Assembly (NCBI RefSeq): GCF_958295425.1
Contig: NC_081150.1
Location: forward strand, 10,849,001 to 10,913,000
Direction: 5' to 3'
DNA from: Solea solea
Taxonomy: Eukaryota > Chordata > Actinopteri > Pleuronectiformes > Soleidae
DNA: 64,000 bases
Shown here in pieces: positions 28,383 to 40,451 of this stretch. Each line of letters starts with the position of its first letter. Within the stretch, counting starts at the first letter, position 1. The notes beneath the pieces are model-generated. The model was not told the DNA's origin. It worked only from the letters and a program-made list of their open reading frames with translations, and did not search any database. Made by a program: the position numbers and the translations under genes.

Positions 28383-28780
28383 ACACACACACATCATTAT
28401 CACGTCTGCACATCACACATACTCTGTTGTGCTGTTAACCGTGTTCTTTCATTTTGTTCACAACAGCCTACACTGTTGTGCTGTTAACCGTGTTCTTTTA
28501 TTTTGTTCACATCAGCCTACACAAAGCTGTGTAGGCCTACAGCGCCTCCACCTGGAGGACAGCAGCTACTACACCAACCTCTCTCATCACAGCTCCTCTT
28601 CTGCAGGTGGAATCAGCAAAGTGGTTCATTTAACTGTCTAACTGATACGTTTTTGTCAGCTGTTGATGAAAGGTGACTTAAAAACTACATTCACAACACT
28701 GTAAAAGTGTTGTGAATGTGTCACTTGTTTCATCAGTGAGAGAAGATTTTACTGTTGATTTGTAGTTAGAGTCTGATGAG

Positions 28781-29070
28781 TCATCATCATCATCTACCGC
28801 TTTATCCTCCGCCAGAGGGTCGCGGGGGGGTGCTGTGCCAATCTCAGCTACATCGGGCGATAGGCGGGGTACACCCTGGACAGTTCGCCAGTCCATCGCA
28901 GGGCCACACACAGATAGAGACAAACAACCATTCACTCTCACACTCACTCCTATGGTCAATTTAGAGTGTCCAATTTACCTAATCCTCACATTGCATGTTT
29001 TTGGACTGTGGGAGGAAGCCGGAGAACCCGGAGAGAACCCACGCACACACGGGGAGAACATGCAAACTTA
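28781..29070 (+). repeat. Fish interspersed repeat, best copy in the window
   Basis: Begins with TCATCATCATCATCTACCG and contains 'ccgccagagggtcgcgg', 'gcgataggcggggtacacc', 'aatttagagtgtccaattta' and 'tttttggactgtgggagga'. It inserted into the 3' flank between 7SL copies 4 and 5, after the duplication that made them. Shorter fragments lie at 20500, 31893, 36885 and 50126. Confidence 0.75.
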
Positions 29071-29393
29071 TTGAAAGATCCTACAGTTTAAAATCATAAA
29101 GGAGCAGTGTTGGTACTGTGTTAGTGTGTGGTGTAGTACAGTGTTTCTCAGTCCTGGTCCTAGAGACACACTGCCACACGTCCATGTTTTACACGTTTCC
29201 CTGCTCCAACACACCTGATTCAAATGATCATCAACAAGCTCTGCAAAAGCCTGGTAATGATTCATTCATTTGAATCAGGTAAAAGACAGTGTGTCTCCAG
29301 GATTAAGAGACAGTGGCGCTGAAGCTTTGTGTGGGTTTAGTTGAATAAAAATGTAAAGCATGAGAGATGAAGGTGATAATGATGTGTGTGTGT

Positions 29394-29693
29394 AAAAAGT
29401 CTGTGTCTCGCTGTATTACTCAGGCTGCTCTCCAGTGTCTATTCACGGGCGCGATCCCACTACTGAGCGGCACGGGGGCTTTGACCTGCTCCGTGTCCGG
29501 CCTGGGTCGGTGCACCCCTCCTTAGACGACCTGGCTCCCCCGGGCTCCCCCAGGGGAACCATATCGATACCGAACTTAGTGCGGACACCCGCTCGACATA
29601 GTCCACTGGAGCTCAGAACTCCTGAGCTCAAACGATCCGCCAGACTCAGCCTCCCAGTAACTTGGATTACAGGCGCGCGCCACCGCACCCGGC
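29394..29693 (-). ncRNA. rn7sl: 7SL RNA copy 5, most intact copy
   Basis: 300 nt with T5 end. The helix 8 closing strands are GGTT and AGCC, which still pair (U-G, U-A), a compensated change from AACC in copies 1 and 2. The GGAG tetraloop, TGTAAT and the GTCCGCACTAAG segment are intact. A perfect CRE lies at 29735-29742, 42-49 bp upstream. With a full body and the upstream site it is the best candidate for an active SRP RNA gene here. Confidence 0.92.
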
Positions 29694-29734
29694 GAGAGCG
29701 CCGTGCTTTCACCGAGGTTTTAACCTGACTGTCG

Positions 29735-29742
29735 TGACGTCA
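29735..29742 (-). promoter_or_regulatory. CRE/ATF site upstream of 7SL copy 5
   Basis: TGACGTCA at -42 to -49 of the RNA start, the same spacing as for copy 3, in a flank that is nearly identical between the two copies. Confidence 0.7.
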
Positions 29743-30473
29743 TCCTCACCTGAGCAAGGTGTGTGATTCAAATACATCAGAAATCTCTACAACAGCACAG
29801 TAAATATAAATACATCCAGAAAACACAGGAAATGTGTATCTGTAGTATTGAAAATAACAGACACATTCCAGGTGTTTTTACAGGCTAAAGAGTCGTTTAT
29901 TCAAATAATTCCATTCAAAATACCAAAGATCACACACTTTAACAAAACCAGTAGATGTGTAAATGTGTTCTTTACTGTGTTTCCTTTTAATATTTTAACG
30001 ATGTGGTGTTTTGATGAAAATGTAGCCCCAATGAAAAGATAGATGTGAGAGTGTGCAGAGATGAATGTCAGAGGGACCATGTGAAGAGCTGCTACAGTCC
30101 AACAGAGAGAGTGCATTGTTCTCTGACCCACATTAGCTGATGTGGAACTTGCAAAGACAAAAAGGTCACAGTGAATGGCTTCACACACTGGTCATGATCA
30201 TGACATCACCCAACTGTTTTTACTGTTACTGTTATAACTGTGATTATGTTGATTTCATGACAATTTGCTCTACTCAAGGAAAGCAAAGGCGGCACCTGTG
30301 AGCAGCAGTGTCTGTACCGTCTGTACCTGGTCTCAGTTTGTGTGAAAAACAAATGTGTTCAAGCTGAAATGACACCTATCATGATAAAACAGGTACGCGG
30401 CTCAAATGTAATGTCATTTAAAACACACAGAGTGGCGTTAAGTAGACTTTGATATCTTCATGCCATATGTAAT

Positions 30474-30738
30474 TTTACCAGCCACTTTATTCAGCTAATT
30501 ACATAGCAGCAAATGAATGCATTTTTAGATCTACACACAGTCAAGACAACCAACTGAAGTTCAAACTGAGCATCAGAATGGGAAGAAATGGGATTTAAGT
30601 GACAACCATCATTGCGTCTGTTTTTTTTGTTGTTTTTGCAGATAATGATACAAAAAGGAGAAACAAGGCCTTGTTGGTCCCAACTCTTCACACTTTATTA
30701 GATGCACGCTGTGCCTAATAAAGTGGCCGGTGAGTGTA
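30474..30738. mobile_element. Small TIR element (MITE-like)
   Basis: The left end 'ccagccactttatt' and the reverse complement of the right end 'aataaagtggccgg' match, giving terminal inverted repeats about 260 bp apart with no coding capacity. The 'gccactttatta' end is a familiar fish MITE phrase. Confidence 0.6.
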
Positions 30739-31892
30739 CTCATACTCATACACAAGTGAACTATACTTAACGTGAAGTGCTTGTATATTATGTGATTTTT
30801 AAAGAAGAACTTTTAACATTTTTTAAATAAAGTCACCACGATGAACTCTACTTCATAAAATGTCAGATATTAACTGTATTTAGATTTTTTTAAGGTCGAT
30901 TTTATTTGCTCCTCTGTGAAACTTTATGGACGGAAAACAAATCTCTCACAATTAAAACATTTAAAATAAATGATGTAAACATTATTTGATATATATACTC
31001 AGCCTTTGTTATATTGATGTTGAAATTCTATCATGATAAATATTGTTATTGAGCTGTACCACCCTCACACAGGTCCTGCCGATCACCTCCTGATACGCTC
31101 TCGCCTGAACCCCCGTTTTTCAGGTGAACCTCACTTTTATCCTCCCTGCTCTGCCTTTGACCTCCAAACCTGCATCAGTAGAACAGGATCCAGATGAGGC
31201 TCTTTTCTTTGGCCTCATCAGCATCTCAGACACATTCAGTGGCACCATCACACTCAGGGGTGATGTGTCTCAACGAGGTCTCGCCTGTCATTTCTTTCTA
31301 CTCATGAGCTCATCTCGGTGTGTGGAGGAGGAGGAGGAGGAGGGAAAGGAAGCAGATAAATCTCACTGTGTTTTTCATCACGCTGACTTCATTCTTCACA
31401 GCGCTTTGATGGGACAGAGCAAACCTGGGTGGAGTCTGGAGATTTACGGCTGTCAGAAGTGTGCAGGCCATTAAAGCTCAGCAGCCTGTACTAATGAACA
31501 CTCAGTGCAATCACACACAGAGAGAGAGAGAGCGACAGAAGTACAGTATGTACCGAGCTCATCGATCCACTCATGTCCTCAGAGACATCTGAGCTGCACT
31601 TTGACACAATTTGACAATGAAGCCAGAAAATTCATGTATTACACTTTTGTGCACAATAGAGTCCATTTTATTTTCACATTTTTGGTAAAAAAAAAACACA
31701 GATAGAAACGTACTAACATACAGATGCCTTCCTATCCCACCATCATACTCAAAGGAGAATCATTTAACAATATAAGCAAACAATTGTCCTTTTTTTCGAT
31801 TTTGACACACAGTCACAAGTATTAATATGTTTCCAGATAAAAAGGCCTTTCATTAATGTCTATATATTAAATCAGCATATTCAATTTTTGCT

Positions 31893-32065
31893 TATTCTCC
31901 CCGTGTTTGTGGGTTTTCTCCAGGTTTCCTCCCACAGTTTCCTCCCATGCAGATGCAGATTTGGGGGATTATGCAAGATTGGACCTATGTCAGCTGGGAT
32001 TGGCACCAGCGACTCCAGCGACCCTCATGTGGAGAATAAAGCAGTGGAAGAGGAAGATGAGTTTG
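31893..32065 (-). repeat. Fragment of the fish interspersed repeat
   Basis: Reverse-orientation match to 28781-29070: 'tctccccgtgtttgtgg', 'tttcctcccacag' and 'gtcagctgggattggcacc'. It is more diverged than the 28.8-kb copy. Confidence 0.65.
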
Positions 32066-33537
32066 GACACAGATATACCTAAGTTAGTACTACTACAGCA
32101 CACACACACACACACACACACTCTCTATCAGACACACACATGCCATTGTTGCTCTTTTTGACCCCCCCCCCCCCCACACACACACACACAACCCCCTCCC
32201 CCGGGTATTGACGTGCCGCCGTGGGTCGGCCCCAGCTGCTACACACTGATGCAGAGCTCCAAACTGTGGCGTTTGTCATCAGTGTGGTGGCGTCTCATGG
32301 GACGGCAGTGGGACGAGTGTTGTAATTAGCGGGAAATGAGGCCAGCAGCAGGCTGCATCCTCCTGTGTGGGGGCCCCCGGGGCCCTCAGGGGACTTTGAG
32401 ACACGTGTCTAACCTGTGGGACACTACCTGTGGCTCTGTGGAGTGATGCTTTGTTTTTTTTTACAATGAAAGTGAGATTGTTTTTGAGAAAGTGCAGAGG
32501 AGAGAGTGAATATATCACTGTAATAAAAGGCTGTTTTTCATGGAAGGCAAATGCAAACATTGACACTTGCTTTAATCTTGTTAAGCCAAAATGTCTGCTG
32601 TGAAAAGTCCTATTGATCAGTGATAATAAACAAGAAAAACTCATTCAAGAGTCATTGACACAAATTAATTATGGAAAGTTAAAAAGGTTATTTTTAGAGT
32701 AAAAAACAGCTCACTATTTTTTATGTGACGTATAATGTAAACCTAAATAACCTTTTCTAAATCACATGAAACATTAAATGTACAATAATATCTTTTAGTT
32801 GTGGTCCATCTGTTTGACTAAACAAGTCATTGAAGATTTTTTTTTATTTAAATGAACTTTATGTGGTATTTCATAAAGTAAATGGTGAGTGGGTTGATTT
32901 TAATATATATATACATTATACATTATATATATATATATATATATTATTAAATAAGTGAAAGTAATAATGATTTGCTTCACCACTTTTATTAAAACATTTT
33001 TTTGATTCAGATGTGTTTTTAAATAATGAAATATTATTAAGTATCCCTGTATACTTCAGCGACATTTAATCTCATTTTATTCATTTTTATTATCAAAACA
33101 GTTAAAAATCACTAATATCTTGCAAGCAAACTAGAGATTGCCAGTATTCTTGGGTCTTTTGTGTGTTTTTATGTCATATTAGTGAAGAGTTAGTGTCAAT
33201 ATCCAAGAGACAAATACAAGTCTATGGTCCCCACAAGTGACCTATATATGACAATGTGTGTGTGTGTGTGTGTTTGTGTATATGCTGTCATGCGTGTGTG
33301 TGCGTGCGCTGGTGTGTGCAGGTGTATGACGGCTGCTGCTGCTCCATCTGCATGTGATGAGTAAAGCCATGAAATAGATCCAGCTGGAGATGAGCAGAGG
33401 AGACCGACGCCTCCTGGGAAATCATCCACACCTCCAGCCGCACACTGTCCACTTCTTTAGCACCCAAGAGAACTATCAATAAGTGGGTAATTGAATTTTA
33501 AGCACAAACACAGCCATCAAATGAGCGTTGATATGTA

Positions 33538-33585
<48 letters not shown>

Positions 33586-36150
33586 ATGGGGGGATGTTTA
33601 GCTGTGTGAACATGGTGATGCTGTCATCTGGCCCTCAGGGGGGTTTGCACAGGAAGGATAAATGTTTAATCCATTAAATAACAATTACTGCCTGAAATGG
33701 TCCAGAGTGGCTGGTGGGGAGGAGGAGGAGGAGGAGGAGGAGGAGGAGGGAGGAAGGCTGCTCCACTCACGTGTCAGTGAGATTAGTTCTTCATGGCACA
33801 AATCATTCGCACGCACACGCACACACACGTCCACCAGACTGTTTAAAAAAAAAAAAACAAGCTGTGGGAGTGGAAACATGCACTTTCTTTTTACATATAA
33901 TACAAACATGTCATTGTTGACACTGTGGTCAGTGAGGATTTGAACACAACTGGTTTTATTCCACTCAGTTTAAAAACAGGCTGGATTCACTTTATTAGAA
34001 AAGCAAAATTCATTTTTAATAATGTTCTGTCAGGCCGTCCTGTAGTGATGCACCTGTATGCAAGACTAACATTCAATGAATATATATTAAAAGACACCTG
34101 TGTATTAAAAAAACAAGTTAAAAAAAACATTTTATTTGTGTGTAACATTTGACAGAGGCTGACTTTCACTGAAGCAGATTATTTTATCTCCAAATATTTG
34201 ATGGTGAGGATTTATTTTGAGAATATAAATGACAAAAAAAAAAAACTTGACGAATTATGCATGTTTAAAAGGAAGTGGGAAGAGGTCCCACCCCTTCTCC
34301 CTACACCAATAATATGGTTATTATTTCATTGTATATATATTTTATACTTGATTCAACATTTTATCATTGTCATCATTATTATTATTATTATTATTTAGAC
34401 ATTTAAATATGATCAATATTATCATATACACAATAAGCTTTTAATACATGTATTTAATCAAACAGTTTAACTAGTTAACTTGTTAAATGTGTAAATAAAG
34501 TGATAAAGAGTCAGTCCATGTCAAATAAGACAGAATCCAAGAACTGCTCTCAGATTTTGTTCATGTCCTGATCTCAAAATTATTAATATTATCTGTTAGA
34601 AGATAATCTAATCTACAGAAGATTGAAGGCCCTAAGGAACAACAAAGCCATATTTTTTGCATGTTCATATTTATTTTTCTTTAACTACAACCCTTTAATA
34701 ATTATAGTTTAGGACCTGACCACCAAGTGGCAGCAAGCAGAACTCCTTTAGTTTATATATTTTTCACTTCTTTTGAAATCATCCTATGCAAAGAAAAGGT
34801 GTTTGGATTAACACAATCCAAGAAATCCACCCCACTGAGAGACACGCGGCACTAAATTCACAGTAAAAGGCTGTTGCAGGTGAACTTTGACTCATCACAA
34901 CATTATTTTAAAAACCACTGACTACAATGCTGTCTAATTGATTTATGGTGAACTGTCCTGGTCACCTGATCACGTCACATGACGGGGAATCCTTCACACA
35001 GAGAAACCACAACACGGTGCAGATGGTTTATTTAGTACGCCACTTGACCTTTTGTAACATCCGAACAGATTTGCTTCGTTCATCAATATTCATCGTCACA
35101 TGTGTTAAGTAGCCCATCAGTGCACGACACTCCTCTGTGTTTTGGAAAACATATGTTCGTTTGAAACTGGATGTTTGACATGTTTCATCCTGAATGGAAG
35201 AAAAACAAAAAAACTATAAACTATACTCATACTCTAAAGTACAAGTCAAAGTGTAGACATTTAATGACACTGTGTCTGAACTCCTGCAGCTTGAGTGGAG
35301 AGTGAGCAGTGAACAGATGTTTGTAGAGATTAGTTGTGTGTTCTGACTGTAAATGAAATATGTGGTTTGCATGGTGTAAAAAAAAAAATCACTTTCTGCA
35401 ATGTGAGATGGATAAAAATGGAGTGGAAAGGCACACATGTCTTAAAGCAATGAAAACTTTGAATTTAAATTAAAAAAAACATGCATTTATTAATGCTACT
35501 ATTCAAAAATAGCTGTCCACAGAGAGACAGTACATGTTTTATTTATGTCTTAATTGGTTAATTAAACACCTCAGACCATCTTCTGAAAGGCAAGTAGAGA
35601 ATAATAATAATCCACGTGTAGAGAGGACACCAAGTTTGTTTTCCCCAAAACACCTTAAGCCTGTGGGAGTTTTGCACACTGCACAGCATATTCAAATAGT
35701 TTAGTTTATTTTTGTTTAACAGGGACAATTTTACAATTTTACTTACAAAATAACTCCCTCTCCTGAACCTGCTTGCACAAAAACAAAACGTCTCATTTAG
35801 AATGAGCAGGGTCCTGCAAATTATACTTTTTGGTGAAAAAAAAACTATGATTCAACTCATCCAATTTAGCTGCACTAGCTATTTTTTTTAATCACTGCAA
35901 CCATTTTGCTACCAGTAAGCACACTGGTTTGTCTTTTACATCTGCAAAAAAATCGTTAATTTCTCTTTGCATCACTGACATAAAAGCCCACATCTGAATC
36001 AAACATGAAATTGTAGGAAACTCAAAGATATTTTGTCCGTCAGAAGATGAGAAACATCAAACACAATGTGTTTGTGAAGAGAATCTGTGCAAATATGTTT
36101 TTTTTTTCTTTTGGAAAATATGACAGTGAGACTTTGCCTTCCCTTATATT

Positions 36151-36151
<1 letters not shown>

Positions 36152-36187
<36 letters not shown>
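36152..36187. repeat. (CA)n microsatellite
   Basis: A continuous CA run in intergenic DNA. Confidence 0.9.
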
Positions 36188-36188
<1 letters not shown>

Positions 36189-36229
36189 GGCTCCCTGAAC
36201 CCAGTGTGTCAGAATCTGAATCGCTAAGT

Positions 36230-36480
36230 TGCACCCGTGATCCAAAGCGAGTTTGCTGGCTGTGGTTTTCTCATGCTGCTCCCACAATGGCCTGTATATG
36301 GGAGCTGCCTGGTGGCATTGCTTAATTAGGCGAAGAGTTGATTCATTTGCACTAAGTGACAGCTAATTAAAGGAGTGAGGGCACATCAAACTGACGTCCC
36401 TCTGAACTGTGAGGCCTCGGCTGCAGGGGATGTTAGGGAGACGGAGTGGTCACATATTGAATCGCTTGAGAACCACCTGT
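36230..36480. promoter_or_regulatory. Candidate conserved non-coding element upstream of vsx2
   Basis: Mixed-complexity DNA with homeodomain cores CTTAATTAGG (about 36321) and GCTAATTAAAGG (about 36362) and an E-box CACCTG near 36475. No open frame is convincing. Enhancer function is inferred. Confidence 0.3.
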
Positions 36481-36884
36481 CGTTACAAGTGGCCGCAAAC
36501 ATATGGATCAATGTGTTTGTGTTTGAGTGTTTAAACGACTGTGCAGCTCATGTAGATTTGGACTCCGAATTCAAGCAAACTCACTGCACAGTGCTACGGA
36601 AGAACAATATACACTCATTGGCTGTTTTATGATGTAGACAGGATACCTAACCTCTGACCTCTGACCTTAACAAGGCATTTTCACCCAGGGTTAACTGACG
36701 CTCACTGGATGTTTTTCTCTTTTTAGGACCATTTTCAGTTCGAACTTCAGCAGGTTGTTTGGACGGTGAGCTGGTGTCATGTGATTGGATGATGACATAT
36801 TTGCATTAAAAAGAAGTTAAACAAGTGTTCACTGAGCAAAGTTAAATGCTATAATGTCACAGTTTGTTTGTTTGAACTCAGTTT

Positions 36885-37035
36885 TCTCTGGTTTTCTCCC
36901 ACAGTCCAAAAAACATGCAGATTTGGGGATTAGGTGAACTGGACACTTTATATTGACCTTAGGTGTGAGTGTGAGAGTGGATGATTGTTTGTCACTATGT
37001 TTCCCAGTGATGGACCCTGGACAGATGTTACTATA
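36885..37035 (-). repeat. Fragment of the fish interspersed repeat
   Basis: 'ttttctcccacagtccaaaa', 'gtgaactggaca' and 'gatggaccctggaca' match the reverse complement of the element at 28.8 kb. Confidence 0.65.
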
Positions 37036-37679
37036 GGGCAATTACATACAATACACTATGATACAGTTTGAACCAATAACACAATAGCATAATCTAAATG
37101 AACTTTAACATGTCTACTTTTCTACTTTAATATGTTTTCAGGCAAATGTCTTCACACCTCACAGCCGTCTTTGAACAACTGGATCATAGGTGAGACTAAA
37201 TCCTGTGTCTAAATCGTGTGTGTTCTGTGCAAGGCCGATAATATTTTTCACAAAATGTGTGTTATTGTTAATTTCAGTGCGTAAGCAGTCGTAATTGCGA
37301 GCTTCCAACCATTAAATCTGTAATTACAGGTACATGATTGTACTCGACAGAAGCAGAATTTGGCCTCTGTGTGTTAAATGTAGTCCCAGATGATTGCATA
37401 CACACTAAGTTCTGTGAATCAATGACATCACGGCTGTTTGTTAAAAAGCCCAGCTGCTCCTGCGTGTCTGCTCTCAGCGTGTTGGCCTGTCTCCAACTTT
37501 TCGGGACACTGTCACAAGACATTACACTGGGCCTTCAAGCTTTCTGGAGTTCCAGGGGCCAAACAGTGAAGGCCTTCAGCAAGTCAACTCACATCTCTGT
37601 CTTTCTGCAGGACGAGAGCAACAGTCTCTGCAGGAGACCAGTGGACTGTCTTCGTGTCTGCTGGTGCAGCCCATGTGAA

Positions 37680-38460
37680 TCCAAAAAGGACAATTAGGGG
37701 CTTATTAGGGTCTCGGGGAGATGAACCTCAGGGCGTCCACTCGCCTGCTCGGCCCCAGTTCTGAGTCGCTGCCATGGCTCAAAACAGTCAGAGGCATTGT
37801 CTCACCTAATTATGCTGAAACCAGGGGCCCCTTTTTGTGTAGCCACTGCCATGCCTGTCCGATTCCCTTCTCCTGCCCTGACTGCGAGTCCCTGTCCACT
37901 CTGGAAGTTTGCTAATTAGACAAGAAATGGGCTCAAGTAATTATGTCAATTCTTGTTACAAGTAGCCACACGGAAGAATATTATTTTGTCAAGAAAGTTT
38001 TGGTGCTGTGCAGTGGGAGGAGGGAGGGGGGACTCTCTCTCTCTCTCTCTTTCTCTCCCACGTTTCCCAAAGTCTTTTCCCTCTCATTACGCCAATAAAC
38101 ACATCTGCACATGCAACAGGGGGAAATGTGACGCACACAAGTCAGAGTCCCCGGCAAACTTCAGAGCATAAATAGATGCACTCATACAGAAATGGAGACT
38201 ATAGAACGGCAATAGCATGAAGTTATTGCCCTAATTAATGCATTGTGCCCCCAGAGCAAACTGTTGTGGCACATTGTTGGGACCGTGAGAGCCTTTTGTT
38301 TCTATACCCTTAATAGGATGTTTTGATCAACGGCTGTTTGGTGACCCAGCTCCTCTTCTAAAAAAACCCCGAGCCCTGGGAAACGCAATTAGCTGGATTA
38401 GCGGAGCCATTTCTGCAGCCGCAAACAAAGGCGGAGAGATAGATCAGACATGCAGCGTCA
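37680..38460. promoter_or_regulatory. Homeodomain-site-rich block upstream of vsx2
   Basis: Contains CAATTAGG (about 37693), CTAATTATG (about 37806), CTAATTAG (37912-37919), GTAATTATG (about 37939), CTAATTAATG (about 38232) and CAATTAGCTGGATTAG (about 38386-38401, with a GGATTA Otx/Crx core). CTAATTAG is close to the known Vsx-type binding site. The density of evenly spread cores suggests a retinal enhancer; it is not proven. Confidence 0.35.
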
Positions 38461-38904
38461 CATGAAAGTGCTTCAGACATTCTGCATAAATATGACTGAC
38501 CCACAATATGTTATCTATTATTCTATACTGGACTTGGACACTGTTGAGTGTGTTTGAGGGTTTGTGGGCAGTTTAAAGTTGGATTCCTCCACATAAATTA
38601 ACTTAACTTATGTTGTTTTTTTCTGTGTTCATTGATTGATGACATGTGAAAGGACATGTAGGTGTTTTATAAACAGATACTTGTTACATTCACCCGTCTT
38701 GTATAAAGTAGGTAAAAGGGATACTTGAGTAAAAGTATGTTACCAGAAAATGACTTTGAAGTTGAAGACTTTTTTATAATATTGGTAAAAGTCTAAAAGT
38801 ATATGACATTTACTGTACTTTAGTATCAAAAGTCATTTTCTGATATAAAATGTACTTAAGTTTTAGACGTAAATGCATTAAAAAAGTGAGGAGTTATAGA
38901 TTGA

Positions 38905-39115
38905 GCCATGGTGGCTCAGTGGTAGGGCAAGTTGTCTTTCAGCTGGAGGGTTGAGTGTTCAATTCCTGGCTCTGCTAGCCTATATGTGTCCTTGAGCAAG
39001 ACACAACCCCATGTTGAAGCGTGTGAATGGGAATGAAAGATGTGTGAAAATGATAGTGTAAAGCAGCTCATCAAGGCTAGAAAAGTGCTATAGAAACAAA
39101 GACCATTCCCAACTC
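38905..39115 (+). mobile_element. tRNA-derived SINE
   Basis: 'gtggctcagtggtagggcaa' matches a tRNA A-box and 'gagtgttcaattcctg' a B-box. A tRNA-unrelated body follows ('ccttgagcaagacacaaccc', 'gtgtgaatgggaatg', 'aaagtgctatagaaacaaag'). It is a common type of teleost SINE. It is not a tRNA gene, because the cloverleaf breaks down after the B-box. Confidence 0.75.
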
Positions 39116-39199
39116 TTCTTCTTCTGATATTATTTGGTAGTAACGAGTAACAAAGATAGTTAGAGGAGTAAAACAAATTCACATTATTAGACTCTAATC

Positions 39200-40180
39200 A
39201 GATTCCAGATACCAGTGACTAAATGTTTTGTGCCTTTATAAATCCACTGTGATCTTACAAGTTGTAATGCACATGTCTAAATGGTAAATTAAGCATAATA
39301 TTGCTGAAATTGCATTTCTTCTTGTTGTTTATAGGTTATTATGGGATTATTTTACTGGTCTGGCCCACTTGACATAAATTTAAAATGAGTCTGGCACCCC
39401 TGGTATAGATAGATAAATAGAATAGGTGTATCCTCATTTAAGTTTTATTTACACACTACACACAAATGCTTAATAATTTAAATGAATTCTATTATATTCA
39501 ATTTATAGCAAAATACTCGATTTTTCGTATACTTTGTCATTTATTTTTTTCATCCCTCTTTCACTGCTCAGTGTTAGAGCAACATGACGCGCATGCACGA
39601 ACAACAGAGAAGCCTCTACGTGACCTGCGCGTCTGCTGATCACAGCTCAGATAACAAACGTGCTGCACTAAATCTGACCACCACTGACAGCCTGACGCAC
39701 GGGTGCCAAAGGTTCCCGCGGGAGCCACCTCTTTATTTATTTATTCATCACCACATGTCGCATTGATGAAGACAGTCGCCCATATCTCCGCTTCCATCGC
39801 GCGCGTCCTCTCTCTCTCATCTCCATAAACTCTCCGGCGCGTAATTATAGCTCCAGCTGTCCAAAAGTGTGCCGCACATTACGTCCGAACGATTGGAAAT
39901 GCGCAATAATTGAATAATGGCTGATTACGGAGGATTAGATTTGTGGAGAGACATCAGAGCTGCTTCACTTCACATTCCGCTGGGTTTGAGTTTGATGCTC
40001 TGCTGATGTGAAGTGGTTTTCCTCTCACATCCTCACTGACTTCACTCTCACTTTCACAAATCGGATTGATGCGCTGGAGCAGGTTCAGTCTGCGCCACAG
40101 ACCCATGTGTTGCATTCGTTACCAAAACCTCCCGCAAAAAAAAAACACTTGAACCCCAGGAGCCAAATAAATAAATAAAT
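39200..40180. other. Intergenic DNA upstream of vsx2, proximal part
   Basis: AT-rich to about 39550, then GC-richer with many CpGs from about 39580 to 40130, possibly the start of a promoter-proximal CpG-rich region. No gene was recognised. Confidence 0.4.
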
Positions 40181-40182
40181 AA

Positions 40183-40240
40183 ATTACATTACATTACATG
40201 TCATTTAGCAGACGCTTTTATCCAAAGCGACTTACAATAA
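40183..40240 (+). repeat. Fragment of a common fish repeat
   Basis: 'tcatttagcagacgctttta' and 'tccaaagcgacttacaa' form a well-known teleost repeat phrase, here a short fragment after an AAAT run. Confidence 0.7.
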
Positions 40241-40451
40241 ATAAATCTGCTGCCGCACTGTGCGCCGGCATTTTGTGCCTGTGTTTGTCTCGTATCTGTA
40301 ATCACGTCCCCGGTGTGTCCTAAATACACTGAAGTGGGACATTGTATTCTTTATCATGTGACCCGTCAAAGATTGGGGGGGAAAAGAAGCTTAATAGCCT
40401 ATCAACAGATGCGCAGACTGTCCGCAAAGACAAAACGTTTAGTGCGCAAAC

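Larger units (their letters stand above)
24784..30020. repeat. Duplicated block holding five 7SL RNA genes
   Basis: Each 7SL copy carries the same ~150-200 bp 3' flank ending in 'gcgcctccacctggagg' (24809 reversed; 26113; 28543; a diverged form before copy 3 at 26640). Copies 3 and 5 also share the flank at 26410-26620 and 29075-29270. An upstream flank with 'ttcaataactgcag/attgaaaataacagac' recurs near 25630 and 29850. Copies alternate - + - + -, so the block grew by inverted duplications. Confidence 0.8.
30740..36200. other. Intergenic DNA upstream of vsx2, distal part
   Basis: No gene was recognised. Microsatellites: CA at about 32097-32120, a C run at 32162-32175, AT at 32924-32945, GT at 33542-33583, GGA at 33720-33750 and ATT near 34375-34395. 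The GC-richer islands at 31070-31470, 32200-32420 (with 'tgtaattagcgg') and 33300-33480 are possible conserved elements. Confidence 0.4.

Noticed and set aside
24950..29693. Possible human DNA contamination or Alu elements
   Set aside because: The sequences cover the whole 300-nt 7SL, including the S domain that Alu lacks, and differ from human at many sites while matching each other.
24991..29728. Recurring open frames reading SIHGRDPTTER...GGFDLLRVRPG and their reverse-strand partners
   Set aside because: They are translations of the 7SL RNA genes and their complements, repeated because the RNA genes are repeated. No protein is implied.
33662..33943. Glu-rich and Arg-rich short frames
   Set aside because: Products of the (GGA)n run.
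38911..38960. tRNA gene
   Set aside because: A- and B-box are present, but the rest does not fold as a tRNA and continues into a SINE body.
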